A stretch of 64,000 nucleotides of DNA from Streptomyces sp. V4I2 (GTDB lineage: Bacteria > Actinomycetota > Actinomycetes > Streptomycetales > Streptomycetaceae), in NCBI RefSeq assembly GCF_030817655.1, contig NZ_JAUSZM010000003.1:6820001-6884000 (forward strand), written 5' to 3'. The notes below the pieces were generated by a model. That model saw nothing but the letters and a program-made list of their open reading frames with translations, made no database searches and was not told where the DNA came from. Both the position numbers and the translations under genes were made by a program. How positions within the stretch are numbered: position 1 is the first letter of the stretch; each line of letters starts with the position of its first letter. Positions 16,487 through 23,935 of this stretch are shown piece after piece.

Positions 16487-17212
16487 ATGTCCAGGCCACC
16501 TCAGTACGAGAGCGGGGCGTACGGCGCCGACGGCGCGACCGGCGTCCACGGCGGCGAGCCGTGGGAGGCGCCGAACGTGTACCTCCCTCTGGTCGAATCG
16601 ACACCCCCGTACGAGGAGTACGTCGACCCGGCCGCCGCACACGGCTGGCAGAACGCCTACGACCAGACGGCCGAACTGCCCCCGCTGGCGGAGGTCGGGC
16701 CGGTGGCGGTCGGCGCGCCGGCGGTCGGCGCCGAACCGGTCGCCACCCGCCCGGCCGACCCGGGGCCGCGGCGGTCGCGGCGGAAGCCGAGCCGGTGGCG
16801 GTCGCGCCGCGCGGTGGTCGCCGCCGGGGCGGCGGGTGCGGTGTCCGTGGCGGCGCTGATCGCCGGGTTCTCCGTCTCGGGGTCCTCTGCCGACGGGACG
16901 CAGGGCAAGGAGGACGCCACGCGCTCGGCGCCGGACGAGTCCACCGGCCCGGCGGGTTCGCCCTCCTCGGACGGCCCGGCGTCCTCCGGTTCCCCGGACA
17001 CCCAGGGGCCGGGCGGTACGGCGGGCGCGTCGGAGGGTGCCCCGCCGGACGCGAGGGAGTCCGGGGAGCCCTCGGCGGGGTCGTCCACGGACCCGGCCGC
17101 CACCTCCACTCCCACGGACCCCTCGACCTCCACTGCCTCCCCGGACGGCTCGGCCCCGGGCAACTCCGACGGCAAGGGGCGGGGGCCGGGCAGTACGAAA
17201 GGGCCGAAGTAG
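16487..17212 (+). CDS. Single-pass membrane protein with Ser/Pro/Gly-rich extracellular tail
   Basis: 241 residues. The N-terminal 100 residues are cytoplasmic and acidic with PP motifs, ending in a basic cluster (RRSRRKPSRWRSRR). One hydrophobic helix follows (about 108-130), then about 110 residues of low-complexity Ser/Gly/Pro/Asp sequence, expected to lie outside and be wall-spanning. No enzymatic domain. Divergent from the aminotransferase and followed by a strong hairpin. Function unknown. Confidence 0.7.
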   Translation: MSRPPQYESGAYGADGATGVHGGEPWEAPNVYLPLVESTPPYEEYVDPAAAHGWQNAYDQTAELPPLAEVGPVAVGAPAVGAEPVATRPADPGPRRSRRKPSRWRSRRAVVAAGAAGAVSVAALIAGFSVSGSSADGTQGKEDATRSAPDESTGPAGSPSSDGPASSGSPDTQGPGGTAGASEGAPPDARESGEPSAGSSTDPAATSTPTDPSTSTASPDGSAPGNSDGKGRGPGSTKGPK

Positions 17213-17224
17213 CGGCTGAGCCGG

Positions 17225-17265
17225 GGAGGTGTTTTCGGCCCCGTCCCCAGGCCGAAAACACCTCC
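17225..17265. terminator. 16-bp-stem hairpin between the membrane protein and protease genes
   Basis: 17225-17240 pairs perfectly with 17250-17265; the loop is 9 nt. The stem contains TTTT/AAAA blocks next to G/C. It lies 13 bp after the + strand stop and upstream of the protease, making it the likely terminator of the former gene. Confidence 0.8.
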
Positions 17266-17361
17266 TTGCCCCCATGTACCCCTCCAATGACAATGCGCAT
17301 GACAAACTGCGGGTGACCGGAAGATCTCCGGTCACCCTCGTCATGCAGAGGGGACCCCCAC

Positions 17362-18246
17362 ATGAGAAAACCTCTCGTCGCCGCACTCTTCGCCCTGGTG
17401 ATCGCCGGGGCGGGCGCGGCACCCGCGGTAGCGGCACCCGCGCCCGGCGCGCCCGCGGCCACCGCATCCGCGGCCGAGGCGGACACCAGGACGGCCGCCT
17501 CGCCCACGCTCCAGGCCGTCACGCTCGCCGGAACCGTCGCGCTGAGCAACTGCTCCGGCTCGGTCGTCCGCTTCCCGAACTCCCTGGACACCGCCCCCGC
17601 GCTGGTGCTCACCAACGGCCACTGCCTGGAGAGCGGCTTCCCGGAGCCCGGCGAGGTGATCGTCAACCGGGCGTCGACCCGCACCTTCGGCCTGCTCAAC
17701 TCCGCCGGCACCCGCGTCGCGACCCTGCGGGCCAGCAAGATCGCCTACTCGACGATGACCGACACGGACGCCACGATCTACCAGCTCACCAGCACCTACG
17801 CGACGATCCGGAACTCCTACGGCATCAGCGCGCTGACCGTGCAGGACACGCACCCCACGGCCGGCACCGCGATCACCGTCGCCTCCGGCTACTGGAAGCG
17901 GCTCTACAGCTGCAGCATCGACGGGTTCGTGCACACCATGAAGGAGGGCGACTGGACCTGGAAGGACTCGGTCCGCTACACCTCCGCCTGCGACACCATC
18001 GGCGGCACCTCGGGCTCGCCGGTCGTCGACCAGGCCACCGGCAAGGTCGTCGCCGTCAACAACACCGGCAACGAGGACGGCGAGCGCTGCACGGTGAACA
18101 ACCCCTGCGAGGTCGACGCGAGCGGCAACGTCACCGTCCGCCAGGGCATCAACTACGCCCAGGAGACGTACCAGTTCCCGGCCTGCTTCACGACCGGCAA
18201 CCAGCTCAGCCTGAGTGCGAGCGGCTGCGTCCTGCCGAAGCCGTAG
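17362..18246 (+). CDS. Secreted trypsin-like serine protease
   Basis: 294 residues with a signal peptide (basic start, hydrophobic core, cleavage after about AVA-A at 25-30) and a short Ala/Pro-rich propeptide-like stretch. The catalytic triad of the S1-like fold is visible: His87 (TNGHC), Asp136 (DTDATIY) and Ser219 (GGTSGSPVV). Several Cys pairs suggest disulfides outside the cell. A purine-rich ribosome-binding site (AGAGGGG) precedes the ATG. Convergent with the D-aminoacylase gene. Confidence 0.88.
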   Translation: MRKPLVAALFALVIAGAGAAPAVAAPAPGAPAATASAAEADTRTAASPTLQAVTLAGTVALSNCSGSVVRFPNSLDTAPALVLTNGHCLESGFPEPGEVIVNRASTRTFGLLNSAGTRVATLRASKIAYSTMTDTDATIYQLTSTYATIRNSYGISALTVQDTHPTAGTAITVASGYWKRLYSCSIDGFVHTMKEGDWTWKDSVRYTSACDTIGGTSGSPVVDQATGKVVAVNNTGNEDGERCTVNNPCEVDASGNVTVRQGINYAQETYQFPACFTTGNQLSLSASGCVLPKP

Positions 18247-18257
18247 AGCCGTCAGGG

Positions 18258-19865
18258 TCAGGGCGTCCTCCGCACCGCCCGCCCCGCCAGTACGTCCGTC
18301 CGCCGGCCGTCCTCGATCACGAAACGGCCGTCGATCAGCACGTACGGGATGCCCGTGGGCAGCACGCGCGGGTTCTCGAAGGTCGAGCCCGCCGCCACCG
18401 TGGCCGGGTCGAACAGCACGAGGTCCGCCCGGTACCCCTCGCGGACCAGCCCGCGGTCCGGCAGTCGCAGCCGGGCCGCCGGGCGTGCGGTGAGATGGGC
18501 GACGCACTCCTCCAGGGACAGCACGCCCAACTGCCGTACGTACCGGCCGAGATACTGCGGGAAGGTGCCGTACGCGCGCGGGTGCGGCTTGGCGCCCTGG
18601 AGGATGCCGTCCGAGCCGCCGGTGTGCACGGGGTGTCGCATGATCGTCCGGACGTTCTCCTCGTGGCCGACGTGCTGGAGGATCGTCGTGCCGAGCCGGT
18701 CGTCGAGGAGGAGCCGGCGGGCGGTGGCCCAGGGGGCCTCGCCGCGCAGAGCGGCGGACTCCCGGACCGTACGGCCGACGAAGTCCGCGAGCCCCGGATC
18801 CGTCACGCCGGAGATCTCGATCGTGTCCCACTCGACGGGCACCCCGTGGCAGCCGTCCGCGCCGACGACCTCCAGATGGTGCCGGATGCGCTCGGCGCTC
18901 TCCTCGTCGGCCAGCCGCTTGAGGATCTCCTCCGGGCCGCCCTCGCTCGCCCAGCTCGGCAGCAGCGCCACCAGCGTCGTACTGCCGGGCGTGTAGGGAT
19001 ACGTGTCGAGGCTGATGTCGGCTCCGGCGGCCAGCGCGTCGTCCAGGAGGGCCAGCAACTCGGGCGCGCGGCCCTTGTTCACGCCGAAGTTCATGGTGGC
19101 GTGCGCGAGATGCAGCGGGCAGCCGGCCTCGCGCGTGAGGGCCACCATCTCCTCGTACGCCTGCAACGCCCCGGCGCCGTACGAGCGGTGGTGCGGGCAG
19201 TAGTAGCCGCCGTACGAGGCCACCACCCGGCACAGTGCGGTGAGTTCGGCGTCCTTGGCGTACATGCCGGGGGTGTACGTGAGCCCGGACGACATGCCGA
19301 CCGCGCCCTGCTCCATGCCCTCCGCGACCAACTGCCGCATCCGGTCCAGCTCTTCGGGCGTCGCCTCGCGGTCCTCCCAGCCGACGGCGAGGGCGCGGAC
19401 CGTGCCCTGGGGAATGAGGTAGGCCGCGTTCACGGCGATCCCGCGATCCAGCCGGTCGAGGTACTCGCCGACCGACCGCCAGTCGAAGTCGACGTCGTCG
19501 CCGTGGCCGTTCCAGCCGGTGATCGCGCGGCGGACCTCGGTGAGCGTGCGGTCGTCGACGGGCGCGTACGACAGCCCGTCCTGGCCGAGGACTTCGAGGG
19601 TGACGCCCTGCGCGGCCTTGGCGCTGTGGTCGGGGTCGCGGAGGAGGGCGAGGTCGCTGTGGGCGTGCATGTCGATGAAGCCGGGGGAGAGGACGAGCCC
19701 CTCGGCGTCCAGCTCCCGGCGGGCCTTCGGCCGCTGACAGCCGGCCGCCGCGGCCTCCTGGACGATCGACACGATCCGGCCGTGGTCGATCACCACATCG
19801 GCGCGGTACGAGGGACCGCCGGAGCCGTCCACGACGTCCGCGTCCCGGATGACGAGCTCTTCCAC
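18258..19865 (-). CDS. N-acyl-D-amino-acid deacylase (D-aminoacylase), amidohydrolase superfamily
   Basis: 535 residues. It hydrolyses N-acyl-D-amino acids to free D-amino acids. The metal site is recognisable: His67 and His69 (DMHAHSD), later His residues in CPHHRSYG and LHLAHATM, and the catalytic Asp in HTGGSDGIL. The Cys that bridges the metals in the Alcaligenes enzyme is replaced: the equivalent loop reads LGQDGLSYAP. The gene lies 10 bp downstream of the D-amino-acid deaminase gene on the same strand, so a two-step pathway from N-acyl-D-amino acid to 2-oxo acid is likely. The subfamily with the substituted loop may have a shifted substrate. Confidence 0.82.
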   Translation of the reverse strand: MEELVIRDADVVDGSGGPSYRADVVIDHGRIVSIVQEAAAAGCQRPKARRELDAEGLVLSPGFIDMHAHSDLALLRDPDHSAKAAQGVTLEVLGQDGLSYAPVDDRTLTEVRRAITGWNGHGDDVDFDWRSVGEYLDRLDRGIAVNAAYLIPQGTVRALAVGWEDREATPEELDRMRQLVAEGMEQGAVGMSSGLTYTPGMYAKDAELTALCRVVASYGGYYCPHHRSYGAGALQAYEEMVALTREAGCPLHLAHATMNFGVNKGRAPELLALLDDALAAGADISLDTYPYTPGSTTLVALLPSWASEGGPEEILKRLADEESAERIRHHLEVVGADGCHGVPVEWDTIEISGVTDPGLADFVGRTVRESAALRGEAPWATARRLLLDDRLGTTILQHVGHEENVRTIMRHPVHTGGSDGILQGAKPHPRAYGTFPQYLGRYVRQLGVLSLEECVAHLTARPAARLRLPDRGLVREGYRADLVLFDPATVAAGSTFENPRVLPTGIPYVLIDGRFVIEDGRRTDVLAGRAVRRTP

Positions 19866-19875
19866 GCCGGACCTC

Positions 19876-21141
19876 CTAGAAGAACGTACGGATGTAGTCG
19901 ACGACCGTGCCGTCCGCCTCCGCGACCGGGATCAGCGGCCACTTGTCGAAGGACGTGCACGGGTGGGACAGGCCGAGGCCGAGCCAGTCGCCGACCTCCA
20001 GGTCCGCCTCGGGGGCGGTGCGCAGCCAGGCGTGCTGGTCGGACAGGCCCGTCACCTCGATGCCGGTGGCCGGACGCTCGACGCCGTCCCGGCGGACCAC
20101 CTGGGCGAAGGGCAGGTCGAGGTCGTACGCCGCGTCCCGCTTGCCCGCGTTGGTGAAGGCCTGCTCGGCGGAGGGCCGGGACACCACCTGCGTCCACAGC
20201 CGGAAGGCGGGCTCCAGGGCGCCCTCCTCGGGGACGCGGTTGAAGGGGGTGATCTTGCGGTAGTGGCCGTCGTCGTGCGAGACGTAGGCACCCGAGCGCA
20301 GCAACTTCAGTACCGGGGCAGAGAGTTCGGGGATCTCCGCGAAGACGTCGGCGACCGCGTCGAACCAGGCGCTGCCGCCGGCGCTGACGACGATCTCGTC
20401 GGTGTGCGCGAACCGCCCCGCCTTGTCGAAGTCCACGGCGAGCGCGATCAGCCGCCGCAGCCAGGCGTGCACCCGCCCGGGGTCCGCCTGCGGGACCTCG
20501 CCCTCGTAACCGGCGACGCCGACGAGGCGCAGTGTCTCCGCTCCCGCCACCGCATCCGCGACCGCCGCGCACTCCGCCTCCGTACGGACGCCGGTGCGGG
20601 CGCCCTCCCCGGCGGCGAGCTCGACGACGACGTCCAGGGGGCGGCGGGCCCCGTGCAGGGCGGCGTCCATCAGCTCGACACCGCGCACGGAGTCGACGTA
20701 GCACAGGAAGCGGAAGTCGTCGTCGGAATCGAGCTGCCCGGAGATCCAGCGCAGGGCGGCCGCGTCGACCAGCTCGTTGGCGAGGAAGACCCGCCGGACG
20801 CCGAAGGCCCGGGCCACCCGCACCTGATGCGGCACCGCGAGCGTGATGCCCCACGCCCCGTGCTCGATCTGGCGCCGGAAGAGCTGGGGGGCCATGGAGG
20901 TCTTGCCGTGCGGGGCGAAGGCGAGGCCGTGGCGGGCCGCATACGTCTCCATGAGCCGGAGGTTGTGCTCCAGGCGCTCGGCGGAAAGGGCGAGCACGGG
21001 AGTCGCGAATCCGTCGGTGAACAGGTTGCGGCGCTGGGCGGCCAGCTCGCCGACGGTGAGGCCGTCGGCGTCCGGGGGGAGGCCCTTGAAACGGTGGTCG
21101 ACGCGTTCCTCCGCCAGGCGGGCGAGCGCTTCGCTGGCCAT
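19876..21141 (-). CDS. PLP- and metal-dependent D-amino-acid deaminase (DSD1 / D-threonine aldolase-like)
   Basis: 421 residues, fold-type III PLP enzyme. The N-terminal alanine-racemase-like barrel has the PLP Lys in FAPHGKTSMAP. The C-terminal DSD1-type domain carries the zinc-binding H-x-C pair in GLSHPCTSFDKW. Eukaryotic DSD1 converts D-serine to pyruvate and ammonia; actinobacterial homologues are usually annotated amino acid deaminases. It is first in a two-gene minus-strand operon. The RidA gene across the divergent promoter fits an enzyme that releases reactive enamine/imine intermediates. Confidence 0.82.
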   Translation of the reverse strand: MASEALARLAEERVDHRFKGLPPDADGLTVGELAAQRRNLFTDGFATPVLALSAERLEHNLRLMETYAARHGLAFAPHGKTSMAPQLFRRQIEHGAWGITLAVPHQVRVARAFGVRRVFLANELVDAAALRWISGQLDSDDDFRFLCYVDSVRGVELMDAALHGARRPLDVVVELAAGEGARTGVRTEAECAAVADAVAGAETLRLVGVAGYEGEVPQADPGRVHAWLRRLIALAVDFDKAGRFAHTDEIVVSAGGSAWFDAVADVFAEIPELSAPVLKLLRSGAYVSHDDGHYRKITPFNRVPEEGALEPAFRLWTQVVSRPSAEQAFTNAGKRDAAYDLDLPFAQVVRRDGVERPATGIEVTGLSDQHAWLRTAPEADLEVGDWLGLGLSHPCTSFDKWPLIPVAEADGTVVDYIRTFF

Positions 21142-21161
21142 GGAGCCTCCCTGATCAGGTG

Positions 21162-21180
21162 CGTTGCGCTAACTGCAACG
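21162..21180. promoter_or_regulatory. Inverted repeat in the divergent promoter (candidate IclR operator)
   Basis: CGTTGC-N7-GCAACG lies between the start of the deaminase gene (minus) and the kinase-iclR operon (plus). The IclR family regulator encoded two genes away is the natural candidate ligand; this is inference. Confidence 0.5.
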
Positions 21181-21184
21181 CTCA

Positions 21185-21214
21185 TTGCGTATATCGCTTA
21201 CTGCTGTCTAACAT
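21185..21214 (+). promoter_or_regulatory. Candidate promoter of the kinase-iclR-ridA operon
   Basis: A -35-like TTGCGT (21185-21190) and a -10-like TAACAT (21209-21214) are 18 bp apart, about 60 bp upstream of the GTG at 21278. It adjoins the inverted repeat at 21162-21180. Confidence 0.4.
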
Positions 21215-21277
21215 CTCGGCCAACGCGGGGTCAACGGAGCCGCCGCCCCCGCACAAGGTTCAGGAGCTACGACGATC

Positions 21278-22651
21278 GTGACCATCAGCGGACCCTGCAA
21301 TGCCCCCGACGTCGTGGACGTCGTCGCGCTCGGCGAGTCCATGGTCACGTTCCTGCCCTCCCGCCCGGGCCGCCTCGCCGATGTTCCGTCCTTCGAGCGG
21401 GGGATCGGGGGCGCGGAGTCGAACGTGGCCTGCGTGCTGGCCGCCGCGGGGCACTCCGTGCGGTGGGTCAGCCGGGTCGGCGCGGACGGGTTCGGTGATC
21501 ACCTGGTCGAGGAGATCGGCTCGTACGGCGTCGACGTGTCCGCCGTGCACCGGGACCCGGCGCGCCCGACCGGCGTGTACTTCCGCACGGCCGAGGACCG
21601 GGCGACGGACACGCACGAGGTGGCGTACTACCGGGCCGGGTCGGCGGCCTCGGCGATGTCGCTGGACGACATGGACCTGGCGGCGGTACGGGCGGGCCGG
21701 ATCCTCCATCTCTCCGGGATCACAGGCGCGCTGTCCGACAGCTGCCTGAGCCTGCTGCGAGAGCTGACCGCCCGGCGGCCGGGCCGCCCACTCGTCTCCT
21801 TCGACGTCAACTACCGGGCGGGGTTGTGGCGGGACGCCGACGGACCGGGGGTGCTGCTGGAGCTGGCGCGCGCGGCCGACATCGCGTTCGTGGGGGAGGA
21901 CGAGGCGGAGGAGGCGTGGGGGGTGACGGGCGGACCTGCGGCGATCCGGGAGGTCCTGCCGGAGCCGGCCGTGCTGGTGGTGAAGGGGGGAGCGCGGGGG
22001 GCGACGGTCTTCGAGCGGGGCGGTGGTGACGGGGACGCGGGTGCGGGGGCGGATGCGGATGCGGGTACGAGTGCGCAAGCCGTCCAGCCGCCTGGCCGAC
22101 CCGGGCCCGGGCGGGTCTCCGCGCCGGCGCCCGTGTCCACGCATGGTGCTCAGCCATGCCGTCAGGCTGCGGGCAGTCGTGCCGCTGCGGCGATGGGGGT
22201 CCCCCCGCTCGAGCGAAGCCGAGAGTGGGGGAAGGTGGGCGCAGGCAGCACCCCGTCAGCGCCGGGCCGCGCGACCCAGCCCCGGGCAGCAACACCGGGC
22301 ACCGCACAGCCGACGGAACCGACCCTGCCTCCCGCCTCCACCTCCGACACCTTCACCTTCGTCCACGCCCTCAACGTCGACGTCGTCGCACCCGTCGGCG
22401 CCGGTGACGCCTTCGCCGCCGGTTTCCTCTCCGCCACCCTCCGCGAACTCCCCGTGCGGGACAGGATCCGCCACGGTCACCTCTGGGCCGCCGCCGCCCT
22501 CACGGCCCCCGGCGACCTGGCGACACCCCCCACACGCCCCCACGCCGACCGCCTCGCCGCCCTCGACGACGACGCGTGGGGGAGACTTCGACTCGGCCCC
22601 GGCTGGACACAGGCCGCACAGCGGGCCGAGGAGGAGGTACGTACGCCATGA
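21278..22651 (+). CDS. PfkB (ribokinase-family) sugar kinase with a ~108-residue repeat-derived insertion
   Basis: 457 residues where about 340 are expected. Residues 1-247 show the PfkB N-terminal signature (GGAESNVACVLAAAGHSV), the FDVNYR and FVGEDEAEEAWG segments and VVVKGGARGA. The C-terminal catalytic signature APVGAGDAFAAGF is intact, with Asp377 as the base. Between them, residues about 248-355 are low-complexity Gly/Ala/Pro sequence with no counterpart in the family. They are encoded by interspersed-repeat DNA (22015-22345). The insertion lies before the active-site helix in a surface region, so the enzyme may still fold. A KDG-kinase-like substrate is possible but unproven. GTG start; stop overlaps iclR (ATGA). 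Confidence 0.8.
   Translation: MTISGPCNAPDVVDVVALGESMVTFLPSRPGRLADVPSFERGIGGAESNVACVLAAAGHSVRWVSRVGADGFGDHLVEEIGSYGVDVSAVHRDPARPTGVYFRTAEDRATDTHEVAYYRAGSAASAMSLDDMDLAAVRAGRILHLSGITGALSDSCLSLLRELTARRPGRPLVSFDVNYRAGLWRDADGPGVLLELARAADIAFVGEDEAEEAWGVTGGPAAIREVLPEPAVLVVKGGARGATVFERGGGDGDAGAGADADAGTSAQAVQPPGRPGPGRVSAPAPVSTHGAQPCRQAAGSRAAAAMGVPPLERSREWGKVGAGSTPSAPGRATQPRAATPGTAQPTEPTLPPASTSDTFTFVHALNVDVVAPVGAGDAFAAGFLSATLRELPVRDRIRHGHLWAAAALTAPGDLATPPTRPHADRLAALDDDAWGRLRLGPGWTQAAQRAEEEVRTP
22140..22290. repeat. Streptomyces interspersed repeat inside the kinase reading frame
   Basis: 22166-22187 is identical over 22 nt to 30395-30416, and 22248-22278 nearly matches 30444-30473, so two conserved blocks recur in the same order. 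Between the blocks this copy has a hairpin-rich segment (22199-22235, containing GCTCGAGCGAAGCCGAGAG) that I recognise as a frequent intergenic repeat in Streptomyces. Its presence inside a coding sequence is unusual. Confidence 0.7.
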
Positions 22652-23412
22652 GCCAGACCGTCGACCGCGCGCTGAACATCCTGCCGCTGCTCGCCGAGGG
22701 CCCCGCCGACCTGGGACAGGTCGCCGACCGCCTCGGGGTGCACAAGTCCACCGCGCTGCGCCTCCTCCGCACCCTGCACGAGCACGGCATGGTCTACCGC
22801 CAGTCCGACCAGCGCTACCGCCTCGGCGCCCGCCTCATCGCCCTCGCCCAGGAGGCGATGGAGAACCTCGACATCCGCGAGATCGCCCACCCCCACCTCG
22901 TACGCCTCAACGAGCAGTGCGGACACACCGTCCACCTCGCCGTCCACGAGGAGGACGAGGTCCTCTACATCGACAAGGTGGAGAGCCGGTACCCGGTGCG
23001 GATGTACTCCCGGATCGGCAAGCCCGTCGCCATCACCGTCGCCGCGGTCGCGAAGCTCCTCCTCGCCGACCTGCCCGAACCCGAGCGCCGCGCCCGCGCC
23101 GACAAGCTCGACTACCCCATGTACACGGCCCGTTCGACCCCCAACGCCCCCGCGTTCCTGCGGGAGCTGGACAAGGTGCGCGAACAGGGCTGGGCCACCG
23201 ACCTCGGTGGCCACGAGGAGTCCATCAACTGCGTCGCCGCGCCGATCCGCGGGGCCGACGGCCGGGTCGTCGCCGCGATGTCGGTGTCCGCGCCGAACGT
23301 CGTCGTCACGGCGGACGAACTCCTCACCCTGTTGCCGCTGGTCCGCCGTACGGCGGACGCGATCAGCGGCGAGTACTCCGGCAGAACTCCCGTCAAGGAA
23401 GCCTCCTCATGA
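22648..23412 (+). CDS. IclR family transcriptional regulator
   Basis: 254 residues. Residues 1-60 form the winged HTH (VADRLGVHKSTALRLLRTL) and about 75-245 the IclR effector-binding domain, including IDKVESRYPVRMYSRIGKP and the conserved GHEESINCVAAPI Cys segment. The ATG overlaps the kinase stop and the stop overlaps ridA, so all three are translationally coupled. It likely controls this catabolic locus from the divergent promoter region. The ligand is unknown. Confidence 0.88.
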   Translation: MSQTVDRALNILPLLAEGPADLGQVADRLGVHKSTALRLLRTLHEHGMVYRQSDQRYRLGARLIALAQEAMENLDIREIAHPHLVRLNEQCGHTVHLAVHEEDEVLYIDKVESRYPVRMYSRIGKPVAITVAAVAKLLLADLPEPERRARADKLDYPMYTARSTPNAPAFLRELDKVREQGWATDLGGHEESINCVAAPIRGADGRVVAAMSVSAPNVVVTADELLTLLPLVRRTADAISGEYSGRTPVKEASS

Positions 23413-23819
23413 CCGAGAAGACCGCGCTCACCCCGAAGACCCACACCACCCCGCCCGCGAAGTTCTCCCACGGCGTGAAGAAGGGCAACATCCTCCAGGT
23501 CGCCGGCCAGGTCGGCTTCCTCCCCGCCGAGGAGGGCAAGCCGCCCACGCCCGCCGGGCCGACCCTGCGCGAGCAGACCCTCCAGACCCTCGCCAACGTC
23601 AAGGCGATCCTGGAGGAGGGCGGCGCGAGCTGGGACGACGTGATGATGATCCGCGTCTACCTCACGGACGTGGACCACTTCGCCGAGATGAACGCCATCT
23701 ACAACACGTACTTCGAGGAGCAGGCCCTCACCGCGCCCCCGGCCGCCCGCACGACGGTCTACGTCGGCCTTCCCGCCGGGCTCCTCGTCGAGATCGACGC
23801 CCTCGCCGTCCTGGGCTGA
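23409..23819 (+). CDS. RidA family enamine/imine deaminase
   Basis: 136 residues, the standard length of the YjgF/YER057c/UK114 family. It shows GVKKGNILQVAGQVGF, TLANVKAILEEGGASWDDVM and a C-terminal Arg-Thr-Thr/GLPAGLLVEIDALAV region with the carboxylate-binding Arg. RidA hydrolyses 2-aminoacrylate and related imines released by PLP deaminases. Its coupling to a D-amino-acid deaminase locus makes that role plausible here. A 13-bp hairpin lies just downstream. Confidence 0.9.
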   Translation: MTEKTALTPKTHTTPPAKFSHGVKKGNILQVAGQVGFLPAEEGKPPTPAGPTLREQTLQTLANVKAILEEGGASWDDVMMIRVYLTDVDHFAEMNAIYNTYFEEQALTAPPAARTTVYVGLPAGLLVEIDALAVLG

Positions 23820-23857
23820 GCCCGGCTGACGCCCCCTCAACTCCCGCACGCCCTACC

Positions 23858-23887
23858 CGGCACGGCGCCCTTCGGGGCGCCGTGCCG
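23858..23887 (+). terminator. Hairpin between ridA and the GntP permease gene
   Basis: A perfect 13-bp stem, CGGCACGGCGCCC with its complement, and a TTCG tetraloop. It lies 39 bp after the ridA stop and 49 bp before the permease ATG. It may be a terminator or an attenuating/RNA-stabilising structure; there is no T-run. Confidence 0.65.
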
Positions 23888-23935
23888 CGATCCCCCCTGC
23901 CCGAAAGCAGAATGCACTTACGCAGAGGACCCCCA

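Noticed and set aside
19849..21498. 549-codon + strand frame over the deaminase gene
   Set aside because: Crosses the divergent promoter and has no motif; the minus frame has the PLP Lys and zinc ligands.
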